A stretch of DNA of 5,326 bases from positions 1 to 5,326 of the forward strand of contig CANQZS010000131.1 in assembly GCA_947628385.1 (NCBI GenBank). Reading direction: 5' to 3'. Every line of letters begins with the position of its first letter. The stretch's first letter is position 1. The DNA comes from an uncultured Clostridia bacterium. GTDB lineage: Bacteria > Bacillota > Clostridia > Oscillospirales > Ruminococcaceae. The notes beneath the pieces were generated by a model. That model was not told the DNA's origin and searched no databases. It saw only the letters and a list, made by a program, of their open reading frames with translations. Position numbers and translations under genes: made by a program. Positions 1-5,248 of the stretch are shown here, piece by piece.

Positions 1-75
1 TGGTGACCCGTACGGGAATCGAACCCATGATTCCACCGTGAAAGGGTGGCGTCTTAGCCGCTTGACCAACGGGCC
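1..75 (-). tRNA. tRNA-Glu (anticodon TTC)
   Basis: Read on the minus strand, the sequence folds into a full cloverleaf. The acceptor stem is GGCCCGT with ACGGGTC (one G-U pair), and the D arm contains GTCAAGCGGCTAAGAC. The anticodon stem is CCACC/GGTGG around the loop CTTTCAC, giving anticodon TTC (Glu). The T arm is ATGGG/CCCGT around TTCGAAT. Discriminator A and an encoded CCA end at positions 3-1, so the gene is complete but abuts the window edge. It lies downstream of tRNA-Met on the same strand with a 59-nt spacer, so the two are probably co-transcribed from the promoter at 234-262. More tRNAs or the terminator may lie beyond the window. Confidence 0.97.
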
Positions 76-78
76 GGA

Positions 79-135
79 AAGCTCCTTTTTTTGTCCGGAC
101 TATTGCCCGGGCTTCCGGACTATGCCGAGGAGCTT
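79..135. repeat. Nested inverted and direct repeats in the tRNA spacer
   Basis: The spacer between the two tRNA genes carries an outer 8-bp inverted repeat: AAGCTCCT at 79-86 and AGGAGCTT at 128-135. The last base of the right arm overlaps the final A of the tRNA-Met CCA. Inside are a direct repeat TCCGGACTAT at 94-103 and 114-123, an 8-bp palindrome GTCCGGAC at 93-100, and another, GCCCGGGC, at 105-112. Several mutually exclusive hairpins are possible in the precursor RNA. There is no T-run positioned as an intrinsic terminator in the direction of transcription. The structure may serve as a processing spacer; that role is inference. Confidence 0.6.
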
Positions 136-211
136 GGTAGCGAGAATGAGACTTGAACTCATGACCTACCGGGTATGAACCGGTTGCTCTAGCCAACTGA
201 GCTATCTCGCC
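135..211 (-). tRNA. tRNA-Met (anticodon CAT, probably elongator)
   Basis: Read on the minus strand, the acceptor stem is GGCGAGA with TCTCGCT (one G-U pair), and the D arm is GCTC...GAGC. The anticodon stem ACCGG/CCGGT encloses the loop TTCATAC, giving anticodon CAT. The T arm is ATGAG/CTCAT around TTCAAGT. Discriminator A and an encoded CCA follow. The G-U pair closing the acceptor stem and the absence of the three G-C pairs of initiator tRNA in the anticodon stem argue against tRNA-fMet. A CAT anticodon can also belong to lysidine-modified tRNA-Ile2. The TTCATAC loop resembles Firmicute elongator Met, but I cannot fully exclude Ile2. This is the promoter-proximal gene of the pair. Confidence 0.93.
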
Positions 212-233
212 ATTTTTTAGACTTGACTAATAT

Positions 234-262
234 ATTATACTACAACAACTCCCTCGTGTCAA
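234..262 (-). promoter_or_regulatory. Consensus sigma-A promoter of the tRNA-Met/tRNA-Glu unit
   Basis: On the minus strand there is a perfect -35 TTGACA (262-257) and a perfect -10 TATAAT (239-234), separated by exactly 17 nt. Transcription would begin around 227, about 16 nt before the mature 5' end of tRNA-Met. Immediately upstream of the -35 (263-283) lie A- and T-runs resembling an UP element, typical of strong stable-RNA promoters. The 3' end of the upstream same-strand gene is only about 50 bp away. Confidence 0.92.
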
Positions 263-314
263 GTGTTTTTTTCAAAATTTTCTGTTTTTATTGAATTCCT
301 TTAAAAAAATTTTG

Positions 315-1763
315 CTACAGACTGCAAATATGTGCAAAATTTTCCGCTTCAGTCATAGATATGCCCCTGATCCTGTGCTTTGATGCACGCTCCCCGCGAG
401 TATAAACATATACGTTGCATACGTTCGTTCCCCTTTGAAAGATCGTCTGACTCAGTCTTACATATACGATCTTATCCTTTGGAACTACTATTGTATGAAA
501 TTGATACATACTGCAATATTTTAATGTTACCATTTCATCGCCAATTCCTATACCGGTTGTAAATGCTGCAAATATTTTTACTATCAGGAGATATATTAAG
601 GGTATTTCTCCCATTACCAAAAGAAAATTTATAACACTGTCCCAGCGCGGAAAAAGCGTCCTCATAGCCCATGCTGCAAAGGGCAGCGCTGCCGCTAATA
701 TGACAGGTACCCATATAAAAGCTGCTATGTAGCTTTTTTTTGTTTTTACAGATATATTGCTCACCGTAAATTTAGGCAGAATAAGCCTCATTGAATCCAT
801 TACACGGTTTTTTGTCGTGATCGGCACAAATACCGGTATGCCGTTTTTTTCCTTTCCATAGCCTGTGCAGCTTACATGCACCGACATTACCCTACAGATC
901 TTCATAAGCAGGTTCTGCCTGAGATCCGCGCAGTTTATTCTTGAATAATTTATATAATACCGCCTTTTTGTAAAGAATCCGTTTTCAACAAATATATTTT
1001 CTCCATGCCTTTTTATGCGGAAATCCATATGCCTGAGCAGATTTGAAACAAAGGAAAATCCCCAGCCTACCGCGATCACCAGCGTAAGCGCCACCGCAAA
1101 TGGCGTGACTCCCTTTATTATCGTCTGAACTATATGCGTAACATCAGATACCGCATTGAAAAACATTTCCTCAAGCTCGTTGCCTACTATGCGTCCGCCC
1201 TGAATAAACAGCGTTCCCACAAAGATAACTCCCGAAAGCGTAGAGGAAAATACCAGCGAGAAAAAGAAAAGGTTCCCTTTTGAAGCATGGTAGGTTATTT
1301 TCATGCTTGACGAATCATCAGGCACGCTGTTGTAAAGCTTTTTATAGTCCTCCATGGGAACTATCAGCTCTACATCGGCGCCGCCGCGCTTATTCGATAC
1401 GGAATGTGAATCCGAATCCAGCGACAGCGTTACCGCCCTGAACGGTCTGAGGAACACCGATCTCTTTGCGGAAACACAGGACGCCGCCTTGAACGGAACA
1501 AGAAATTCGTTCCTTACCACGATCCCGCTTTTTACAAATATCCCGTTTTCCTTTATTTCATACCGGATATTCCTCCAGCGGAAAACAGCAAGCCATATTA
1601 TAAGGGCAATGACCATAATGTCCCAATACGCCCCCCGGAGCCAGTTATAGAATCCGTAAAAATCCAGTCCTACCGCCGCAAGACCTCTCACAAGAGGTAT
1701 GACCAGCAGCCAGAAGTTTTTAGTCGTATATTTAAGGATAGCAATTTTATGCTGACACTTCAT
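315..1763 (-). CDS. ydbT: YdbT-like membrane protein with three bacterial PH (bPH2/DUF304) domains
   Basis: This 482-aa membrane protein has the repeating architecture of YdbT. A hydrophobic helix pair is followed by a cytosolic-type bacterial PH domain, three times: helices at about 17-38 and 46-62, PH at 66-145; helices at 165-187 and 218-240, PH at 247-328; helices at 345-368 and 376-401, PH at 406-478. The first two PH units show the family pattern 'Y.I...GIFVKSG...' followed by a basic/hydrophobic 'SVFLRPF' or 'NLLMKIC' segment. Length is close to B. subtilis YdbT (about 490 aa). The ATG at 1763 is chosen over the GTG one codon upstream because GGAGG at 1774-1770 sits 6 nt from the ATG but only 3 from the GTG. 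The start overlaps the upstream stop by one base (TGATG), implying translational coupling. In B. subtilis ydbST belongs to the SigW envelope-stress regulon and protects against antimicrobials from other bacilli; that role here is inference. No clear intrinsic terminator follows the stop. Confidence 0.85.
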   Translation of the reverse strand: MKCQHKIAILKYTTKNFWLLVIPLVRGLAAVGLDFYGFYNWLRGAYWDIMVIALIIWLAVFRWRNIRYEIKENGIFVKSGIVVRNEFLVPFKAASCVSAKRSVFLRPFRAVTLSLDSDSHSVSNKRGGADVELIVPMEDYKKLYNSVPDDSSSMKITYHASKGNLFFFSLVFSSTLSGVIFVGTLFIQGGRIVGNELEEMFFNAVSDVTHIVQTIIKGVTPFAVALTLVIAVGWGFSFVSNLLRHMDFRIKRHGENIFVENGFFTKRRYYINYSRINCADLRQNLLMKICRVMSVHVSCTGYGKEKNGIPVFVPITTKNRVMDSMRLILPKFTVSNISVKTKKSYIAAFIWVPVILAAALPFAAWAMRTLFPRWDSVINFLLVMGEIPLIYLLIVKIFAAFTTGIGIGDEMVTLKYCSMYQFHTIVVPKDKIVYVRLSQTIFQRGTNVCNVYVYTRGERASKHRIRGISMTEAENFAHICSL

Positions 1764-2260
1764 CACAGACCTCCACGGCTGCTCAGAGCCTGCTGTATTC
1801 TCCTGCCTATCTCAGCCATATCCGACGAGGACAGAAAAAAGCATACCAATCTTCCGCCGTAGGCGCTTATTACCAGAAAATTGAAGCTCGTATACTTGGC
1901 AAACGGCATTGACACCGACGTCGTATACTGCACCGACGACATTTTTACATAGCAAGTGTTTTTTACAAATATTCCCGATTTAATGATTATCTCGTCCGAT
2001 GATAACGTATAGCTTACCGAACGGTACCACAAAGGCAGAATAATCAGCAGGAAAATAACATATGCTGTTACAAGCAAAATTACTACCGCCCAGATTATTA
2101 TTTCCGGAACAGTGATCTTCGGTATGGAAAAATATTCCGGAAATCTGCTTTCCAAATGATCCAATAAATATTTTAATCCTATAATTATACCGGATATTAT
2201 TAAAAAAGTAGCTACTCTGAGGAATTTTAAGCTCTTTTTATCCGCATAGTATTTTTTCAT
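1763..2260 (-). CDS. ydbS: YdbS-like membrane protein with one bacterial PH (bPH2/DUF304) domain
   Basis: This 165-aa protein has two hydrophobic helices (about 16-33 and 53-77) followed by a single bacterial PH domain (about 80-160). The domain contains the family signature 'VSYTLSSDEIIIKSGIFVKNT' split by the first strands, then 'VKMSSVQYTTSVSMPFAKYTSFNFLVISAYGG'-like strands, of which I cite only the key run SGIFVKN. The length matches B. subtilis YdbS (about 160 aa). It is the first gene of a two-gene operon with the YdbT-like gene, as in Bacillus, so the two products probably form one membrane complex (inference). The start is ambiguous. The ATG at 2260 has GGAG 12 nt upstream, while an in-frame TTG at 2269 (168 aa) has the same GGAG only 3 nt away. 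I prefer the ATG. An extended -10 lies at 2306-2298. Confidence 0.83.
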   Translation of the reverse strand: MKKYYADKKSLKFLRVATFLIISGIIIGLKYLLDHLESRFPEYFSIPKITVPEIIIWAVVILLVTAYVIFLLIILPLWYRSVSYTLSSDEIIIKSGIFVKNTCYVKMSSVQYTTSVSMPFAKYTSFNFLVISAYGGRLVCFFLSSSDMAEIGRRIQQALSSRGGL

Positions 2261-2297
2261 AGCTGTCAAAGTCTCCGATCCATAGATTCACATAATT

Positions 2298-2306
2298 ATT
2301 ATAACA
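2298..2306 (-). promoter_or_regulatory. Extended -10 element, probable promoter of the ydbS-ydbT operon
   Basis: On the minus strand the sequence TGTTATAAT provides a perfect TATAAT (2303-2298) preceded by a TGn extension. The expected -35 region (2321-2327) is only a T-run, so the promoter would rely on the extended -10. It predicts a leader of about 30 nt before the ATG. I see no SigW-type TGAAAC/CGTA pair in this region, which would differ from the B. subtilis operon. The same AT-rich tract read on the plus strand contains TATAAC (2300-2305). Confidence 0.5.
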
Positions 2307-2313
2307 TAAATAA

Positions 2314-2350
2314 AGCCGTAAAAAAACACTTTTTTGAAAATTTTACGGCT
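2314..2350. repeat. 10-bp inverted repeat in the divergent intergenic region
   Basis: AGCCGTAAAA (2314-2323) and TTTTACGGCT (2341-2350) are perfect reverse complements separated by 17 nt. An inner A-run/T-run (2320-2326 against 2330-2335) could give an alternative pairing. Neither strand shows a U-tract correctly placed after a stem for a convincing terminator. If the symporter mRNA starts near 2310 or earlier, the repeat forms a hairpin in its 5' leader; otherwise it may be a DNA operator. Confidence 0.6.
2328..2342 (+). promoter_or_regulatory. CodY-box-like sequence upstream of the amino-acid symporter
   Basis: The 15 bases at 2328-2342 match the CodY consensus AATTTTCWGAAAATT at 13 of 15 positions; the mismatches are the second and seventh bases. 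CodY is the GTP/branched-chain-amino-acid responsive repressor of many Firmicutes and commonly controls amino-acid transporters, which suits the downstream gene. The region is very AT-rich, so a chance match is possible, and I cannot confirm that the host encodes CodY. Confidence 0.3.
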
Positions 2351-2372
2351 CAGGCAAAAAACGTTAAACGGC

Positions 2373-2387
2373 AAGGGAAATTCCCTT
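2373..2387. repeat. 15-bp palindrome just upstream of the symporter ribosome binding site
   Basis: AAGGGAA (2373-2379) and TTCCCTT (2381-2387) flank a single A, giving a perfect interrupted palindrome. As DNA it resembles a small dimeric operator. As RNA it would form a 5-bp AAGGG/CCCTT stem with a 5-nt loop ending 3 nt before the Shine-Dalgarno sequence, so it could modulate translation. No known family of sites is recognised. Confidence 0.5.
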
Positions 2388-2390
2388 ATT

Positions 2391-2398
2391 AAAGGAGG
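2391..2398 (+). promoter_or_regulatory. Ribosome binding site that fixes a TTG start
   Basis: AAAGGAGG at 2391-2398 is a near-perfect Shine-Dalgarno sequence. It lies 7 nt before the in-frame TTG at 2406-2408 and no in-frame ATG is near. It therefore sets the symporter start at 2406 rather than at the upstream in-frame TTG at 2334, which has no ribosome binding site and lies within the inverted repeat. Confidence 0.85.
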
Positions 2399-2405
2399 TC
2401 GTCTT

Positions 2406-3812
2406 TTGCACTCTATATTGTACGAAAGGATCAGCAATTTTATAATCGGTCTGAACGATCTGCTCTGGGGATACGGGACTGTGCTGCTTGTTTTCGGTGC
2501 AGGAATATTTTTTACAATACGTATAAAGGGTTTTAATATTTTACATATAGTAGAAATTTTTAAAAGCTTTTTTAAGGGGGACAAGTCCGACAGACCCCAC
2601 GGAGACAAAATTTCCCGCTTTCAGGCGATCTCTACCGCCCTTGCGGCTTCAATGGGAACAGGGAACATTGTAGGAGTCGCAGCGGCAATTTCCGCAGGAG
2701 GAGCGGGAGCGGTCTTCTGGATGTGGGTATCCGCACTGTTCGGAACGTCTCTTGCCTTTGCGGAAAATTTCCTTGGCGTCAAGCATAAAAAAGCCGGATA
2801 TTCCGGACCCATGAGCTATCTTTCCTCATTAAAGTCCGGACGCTTTACATCGGTTTTCTATGCTTCCGTATGTATTCTTGCGTCGTTCGGTATAGGCAAT
2901 ATGACTCAGACAAACGCCATATCCTCAGCGGCTTCAGAAATAGGTATCCCTCCGGTATGGGCAGGAGCGGCAGCCGCTGTTTTGTGCGGAGCCGTGATCC
3001 TGCGCGGCGCAAGGGGAGTCGCTTCCGCAGCTGAAAAGCTCATTCCCGCTGTATCCGTTCTGTACTTTGCGGCTGCCGCTGCCGTAATAATAATTTTTCG
3101 GGAAAGCTTTTTCGACACGCTCAGGCTTATGATTACCTCCGCTATCGGGATACGTCCGGCAGCAGGAGGGATCTTAGGCGCGTCTGTAAAGCAGGCTGTC
3201 TCCGTAGGACTTCGCCGAGGAGTTTTCTCCAATGAAGCGGGAATGGGAAGTTCCGTTCTCGTTCATTCCGAAGCGGAATGTAACGATCCCATGCAAATGG
3301 GAATGTGGGCAGCTGCGGAGGTAATTATCGACACTATTATATGCTGTACGCTCACAGCGTTTGTAATACTTATGACCGGAGCCGATTCCTGCGGAGCAGA
3401 GGGTCTTGCCATGGCTTCCGAGGGATTCCGCAGAGGACTGGGGAGGTATGCCGGTATATTCGTATCCGTTTCGGCAATGATCTTTGCGTTCTGCACGCTA
3501 CTCGGCTGGTATTTCTACGGAGAAAAATGCCTGACGTTCATTTTTAAAGGCAAGGGCAGAGCTGCGGCTCTGGATATTTTCCGCATACTTTATACAGCGG
3601 CGGCATTTATCGGCTCGGTAACGGAGCTTTCGCTGATATGGAGCGCTGCGGATATTTTCAACTGGCTAATGCTTATAATAAACCTTTTTGCGCTTATGAT
3701 CCTGAATAATGACGTTGCTGAGGGATTCCGCAGGCAGCCCCGAACACAATATCCTACCTCCGGCAATGCGGATCCGAGCCGCGTACCTCTTGACAAATCA
3801 TCTGAAATGTGA
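2406..3812 (+). CDS. Sodium:alanine/glycine symporter family (AGCS) amino-acid carrier
   Basis: This 468-aa polytopic membrane protein belongs to the AGCS family, which imports alanine or glycine with Na+ (family knowledge). Family signatures in order are: 'LNDLLWGYG' near residue 16; the core motif MGTGNIVGVAAAIS at 83-96 followed by GGAGAVFWMWVSALFG at 98-113; GNMTQTN at 164-170; VFSNEAGMGSS at 273-283; and LLGWYFYGEKC at 365-375. The last helix carries 'WSAADIFNWLMLIINL' (412-427), where most homologues have a Pro-Asn pair and this one has Ile-Asn, so it is somewhat divergent. Length is typical for the family, with a hydrophilic C-terminal tail after about 440. The TTG start is supported by a strong ribosome binding site. 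The gene is divergent from ydbS-ydbT and codirectional with serS, 56 bp downstream. I cannot tell the substrate specificity (Ala, Gly or another small amino acid) from sequence. Confidence 0.93.
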   Translation: MHSILYERISNFIIGLNDLLWGYGTVLLVFGAGIFFTIRIKGFNILHIVEIFKSFFKGDKSDRPHGDKISRFQAISTALAASMGTGNIVGVAAAISAGGAGAVFWMWVSALFGTSLAFAENFLGVKHKKAGYSGPMSYLSSLKSGRFTSVFYASVCILASFGIGNMTQTNAISSAASEIGIPPVWAGAAAAVLCGAVILRGARGVASAAEKLIPAVSVLYFAAAAAVIIIFRESFFDTLRLMITSAIGIRPAAGGILGASVKQAVSVGLRRGVFSNEAGMGSSVLVHSEAECNDPMQMGMWAAAEVIIDTIICCTLTAFVILMTGADSCGAEGLAMASEGFRRGLGRYAGIFVSVSAMIFAFCTLLGWYFYGEKCLTFIFKGKGRAAALDIFRILYTAAAFIGSVTELSLIWSAADIFNWLMLIINLFALMILNNDVAEGFRRQPRTQYPTSGNADPSRVPLDKSSEM

Positions 3813-3818
3813 TACCCT
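3790..3818 (+). promoter_or_regulatory. Candidate serS promoter overlapping the symporter 3' end
   Basis: A perfect -35 TTGACA (3790-3795) lies 17 nt before TACCCT (3813-3818). The latter keeps the conserved first, second and last bases of TATAAT and has a TGn extension (3810-3812, which is also the symporter stop codon). Transcription would start near 3825, giving a leader of about 45 nt. There is no terminator between the two genes, so read-through from the symporter is an alternative source of serS mRNA. Confidence 0.45.
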
Positions 3819-3868
3819 ATATATTGTCAGTACAATGACGCTTACATTCATTAAAAAGGAGCATTTAT

Positions 3869-5158
3869 ATGCTGGATATTAAATTTGTCCGCGAAAATCC
3901 GGACGTCGTTAAAGAAAATATCAAAAAGAAATTTCAGGATCAGAAGCTTCCCCTTGTAGATGAGGTCATAGCTATAGACAGCGAGCTTCGCGCCTCAAAG
4001 ACGGAAGCCGACGAGCTTCGCGCAAACAGGAACAAGACCTCCAAGGAAATAGGCGGTCTTATGGCTCAGGGCAAAAAGGACGAAGCCGAAGCGGCTAAAA
4101 AAAAGGTCACCGAATTTGCAGATCGTCTTGCCGCTCTTGAGGTCAAGGAAAACGAGCTGAGCGAAAAGCTTACCAAAATAATGATGGTCATTCCCAATAT
4201 CATAGATCCGTCCGTCCCGATAGGAAAGGACGATTCCGAAAACGTCGAGCTGGAACGCTTCGGCGAGCCTGTTGTTCCGGATTTTGAAGTTCCGTACCAT
4301 ACGGATATTATGGAAAAGCTGAACGGAATTGATCTTGACAGCGCAAGAAAGGTCGCCGGAAACGGTTTCTACTATCTTATGGGAGACATTGCCCGTCTGC
4401 ACAGCGCGGTAATATCCTATGCCCGTGATTTTATGATAAACAGGGGATTTACCTACTGCGTCCCGCCGTTTATGATAAGGAGCAACGTTGTCACCGGCGT
4501 TATGAGCTTTGCGGAAATGGACGCCATGATGTACAAGATAGAGGGCGAGGATCTTTACCTGATCGGCACCTCCGAACATTCAATGATAGGCAAATACATT
4601 GATACCATAATTCCCGAAAAAACTTTGCCCCACACACTGACAAGCTATTCCCCCTGTTTCAGAAAGGAAAAAGGCGCGCACGGCATTGAGGAGCGCGGCG
4701 TTTACCGCATACACCAGTTTGAAAAGCAGGAAATGATAGTTATCTGCAAGCCTGAGGACAGCATGGAATGGTTCCACAAGCTTTGGAGGAATACCGTTGA
4801 TCTGTTCCGTTCAATGGATATACCCGTCCGCACGATAGAGTGCTGCTCCGGCGATCTTGCGGATCTGAAAGTCAAGTCCTATGATGTTGAAGCATGGTCC
4901 CCCCGTCAGCAAAAATATTTTGAAGTGGGAAGCTGCTCCAACCTTGGAGACGCGCAGGCACGCCGTTTGAAGATCCGTATAAACGGTGAGGACGGAAAGA
5001 AATATTTCGCGCACACATTAAACAACACTGTTGTTGCGCCTCCGAGAATGTTGATAGCATTTGTTGAGAACAATCTTTGTGAGGACGGCTCCGTAAAGAT
5101 ACCGGAGGTTCTCCGTCCGTACATGGGAGGACTTGAAAAGATCACGCCCAATAAATAA
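3869..5158 (+). CDS. serS: Seryl-tRNA synthetase, archaeal-like/clostridial subtype
   Basis: This class II aminoacyl-tRNA synthetase charges tRNA-Ser (and tRNA-Sec) with serine in the cytoplasm. The 429-aa length is normal for bacterial SerRS. Residues 1-105 form the tRNA-binding helical hairpin (start MLDIKFVREN, then charged coiled-coil at about 35-100). The catalytic core follows. It has the serine-binding T-x-E triad as T234-S235-E236, motif 2 as CFRKEKGAHG (263-272) through HQFEKQE (282-288) with R265, and motif 3 as HTLNNTVVAPPR (382-393) with R393. Canonical bacterial enzymes read LIPTAEVP, CFRSEAGS and HTLNGSGLAVGR at these places. The variants here resemble archaeal SerRS and a subset of clostridial enzymes. 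Catalytic residues are kept, with a Ser-to-Thr change at 387, so it should be active. AAAAAGGAG ends 7 nt before the ATG. The 56-bp upstream gap has no room for a T-box, unlike many Firmicute serS genes. Confidence 0.97.
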   Translation: MLDIKFVRENPDVVKENIKKKFQDQKLPLVDEVIAIDSELRASKTEADELRANRNKTSKEIGGLMAQGKKDEAEAAKKKVTEFADRLAALEVKENELSEKLTKIMMVIPNIIDPSVPIGKDDSENVELERFGEPVVPDFEVPYHTDIMEKLNGIDLDSARKVAGNGFYYLMGDIARLHSAVISYARDFMINRGFTYCVPPFMIRSNVVTGVMSFAEMDAMMYKIEGEDLYLIGTSEHSMIGKYIDTIIPEKTLPHTLTSYSPCFRKEKGAHGIEERGVYRIHQFEKQEMIVICKPEDSMEWFHKLWRNTVDLFRSMDIPVRTIECCSGDLADLKVKSYDVEAWSPRQQKYFEVGSCSNLGDAQARRLKIRINGEDGKKYFAHTLNNTVVAPPRMLIAFVENNLCEDGSVKIPEVLRPYMGGLEKITPNK

Positions 5159-5160
5159 GA

Positions 5161-5188
5161 GTTGAGTGTTGAGAGTAGAGAGTTGAGA
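5161..5188. repeat. Four-copy heptamer tandem repeat after serS
   Basis: Starting three bases after the serS stop, four 7-bp units run in tandem: GTTGAGT, GTTGAGA, GTAGAGA and GTTGAGA (5161-5188). Only two single-base differences separate them from the consensus GTTGAGA. It is non-coding. I recall similar GTTGAGA/ATTGAGA strings between genes in clostridial genomes, but have not searched. Copy number may vary between strains. Confidence 0.75.
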
Positions 5189-5193
5189 TGATA

Positions 5194-5225
5194 AGACCCG
5201 CACGGTTTTCTGATCGTACGGGTCT
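5194..5225 (+). terminator. Stem-loop 3' of serS, possible terminator without a U-tract
   Basis: AGACCCG (5194-5200) pairs with CGGGTCT (5219-5225). After one mismatch the stem extends through ACG/CGT (5202-5204 with 5215-5217), closing a 10-nt loop. Its position 35 nt after the serS stop suits a transcript end. However, the bases following it (AAGTCTGTCG) lack the run of T expected of a canonical intrinsic terminator. It may instead stabilise the mRNA 3' end, or be part of the repeat-rich region that follows. Confidence 0.4.
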
Positions 5226-5248
5226 AAGTCTGTCGAAAAAGTAATTAC

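Noticed and set aside
5..14. A 10-base match between the tRNA-Glu 3' end (GACCCGTACG) and the reverse complement of 5215-5224, considered as an integration attachment-site pair.
   Set aside because: Matches of this length are expected by chance in a window this size. Both are parts of palindromic stems, and no integrase or mobile genes lie between.
276..290. A second CodY-like sequence beginning AATTTTCTG upstream of the tRNA promoter.
   Set aside because: Only the left half matches; the right half is T-rich instead of GAAAATT. It is a chance match in AT-rich DNA.
2314..2350. The intergenic inverted repeat as an intrinsic terminator.
   Set aside because: Neither strand has an uninterrupted T-run directly after the stem, and both flanking genes diverge from it, so no transcript is expected to end here.
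2334..2405. An N-terminal extension of 24 residues on the symporter, starting at the in-frame TTG at 2334.
   Set aside because: It has no ribosome binding site, lies inside the inverted repeat, and is unlike the AGCS N-terminus. AAAGGAGG points to the TTG at 2406.
3813..3868. A T-box or other riboswitch upstream of serS.
   Set aside because: The 56-bp gap is too short and lacks a specifier loop, T-box sequence or terminator. Only a small ATTGT/ACAAT 5-bp stem is present.
3995..4579. A 194-codon open frame on the minus strand inside serS.
   Set aside because: It is fully antisense to a clear SerRS gene, has no recognisable domain, and arises from codon bias of the real gene.
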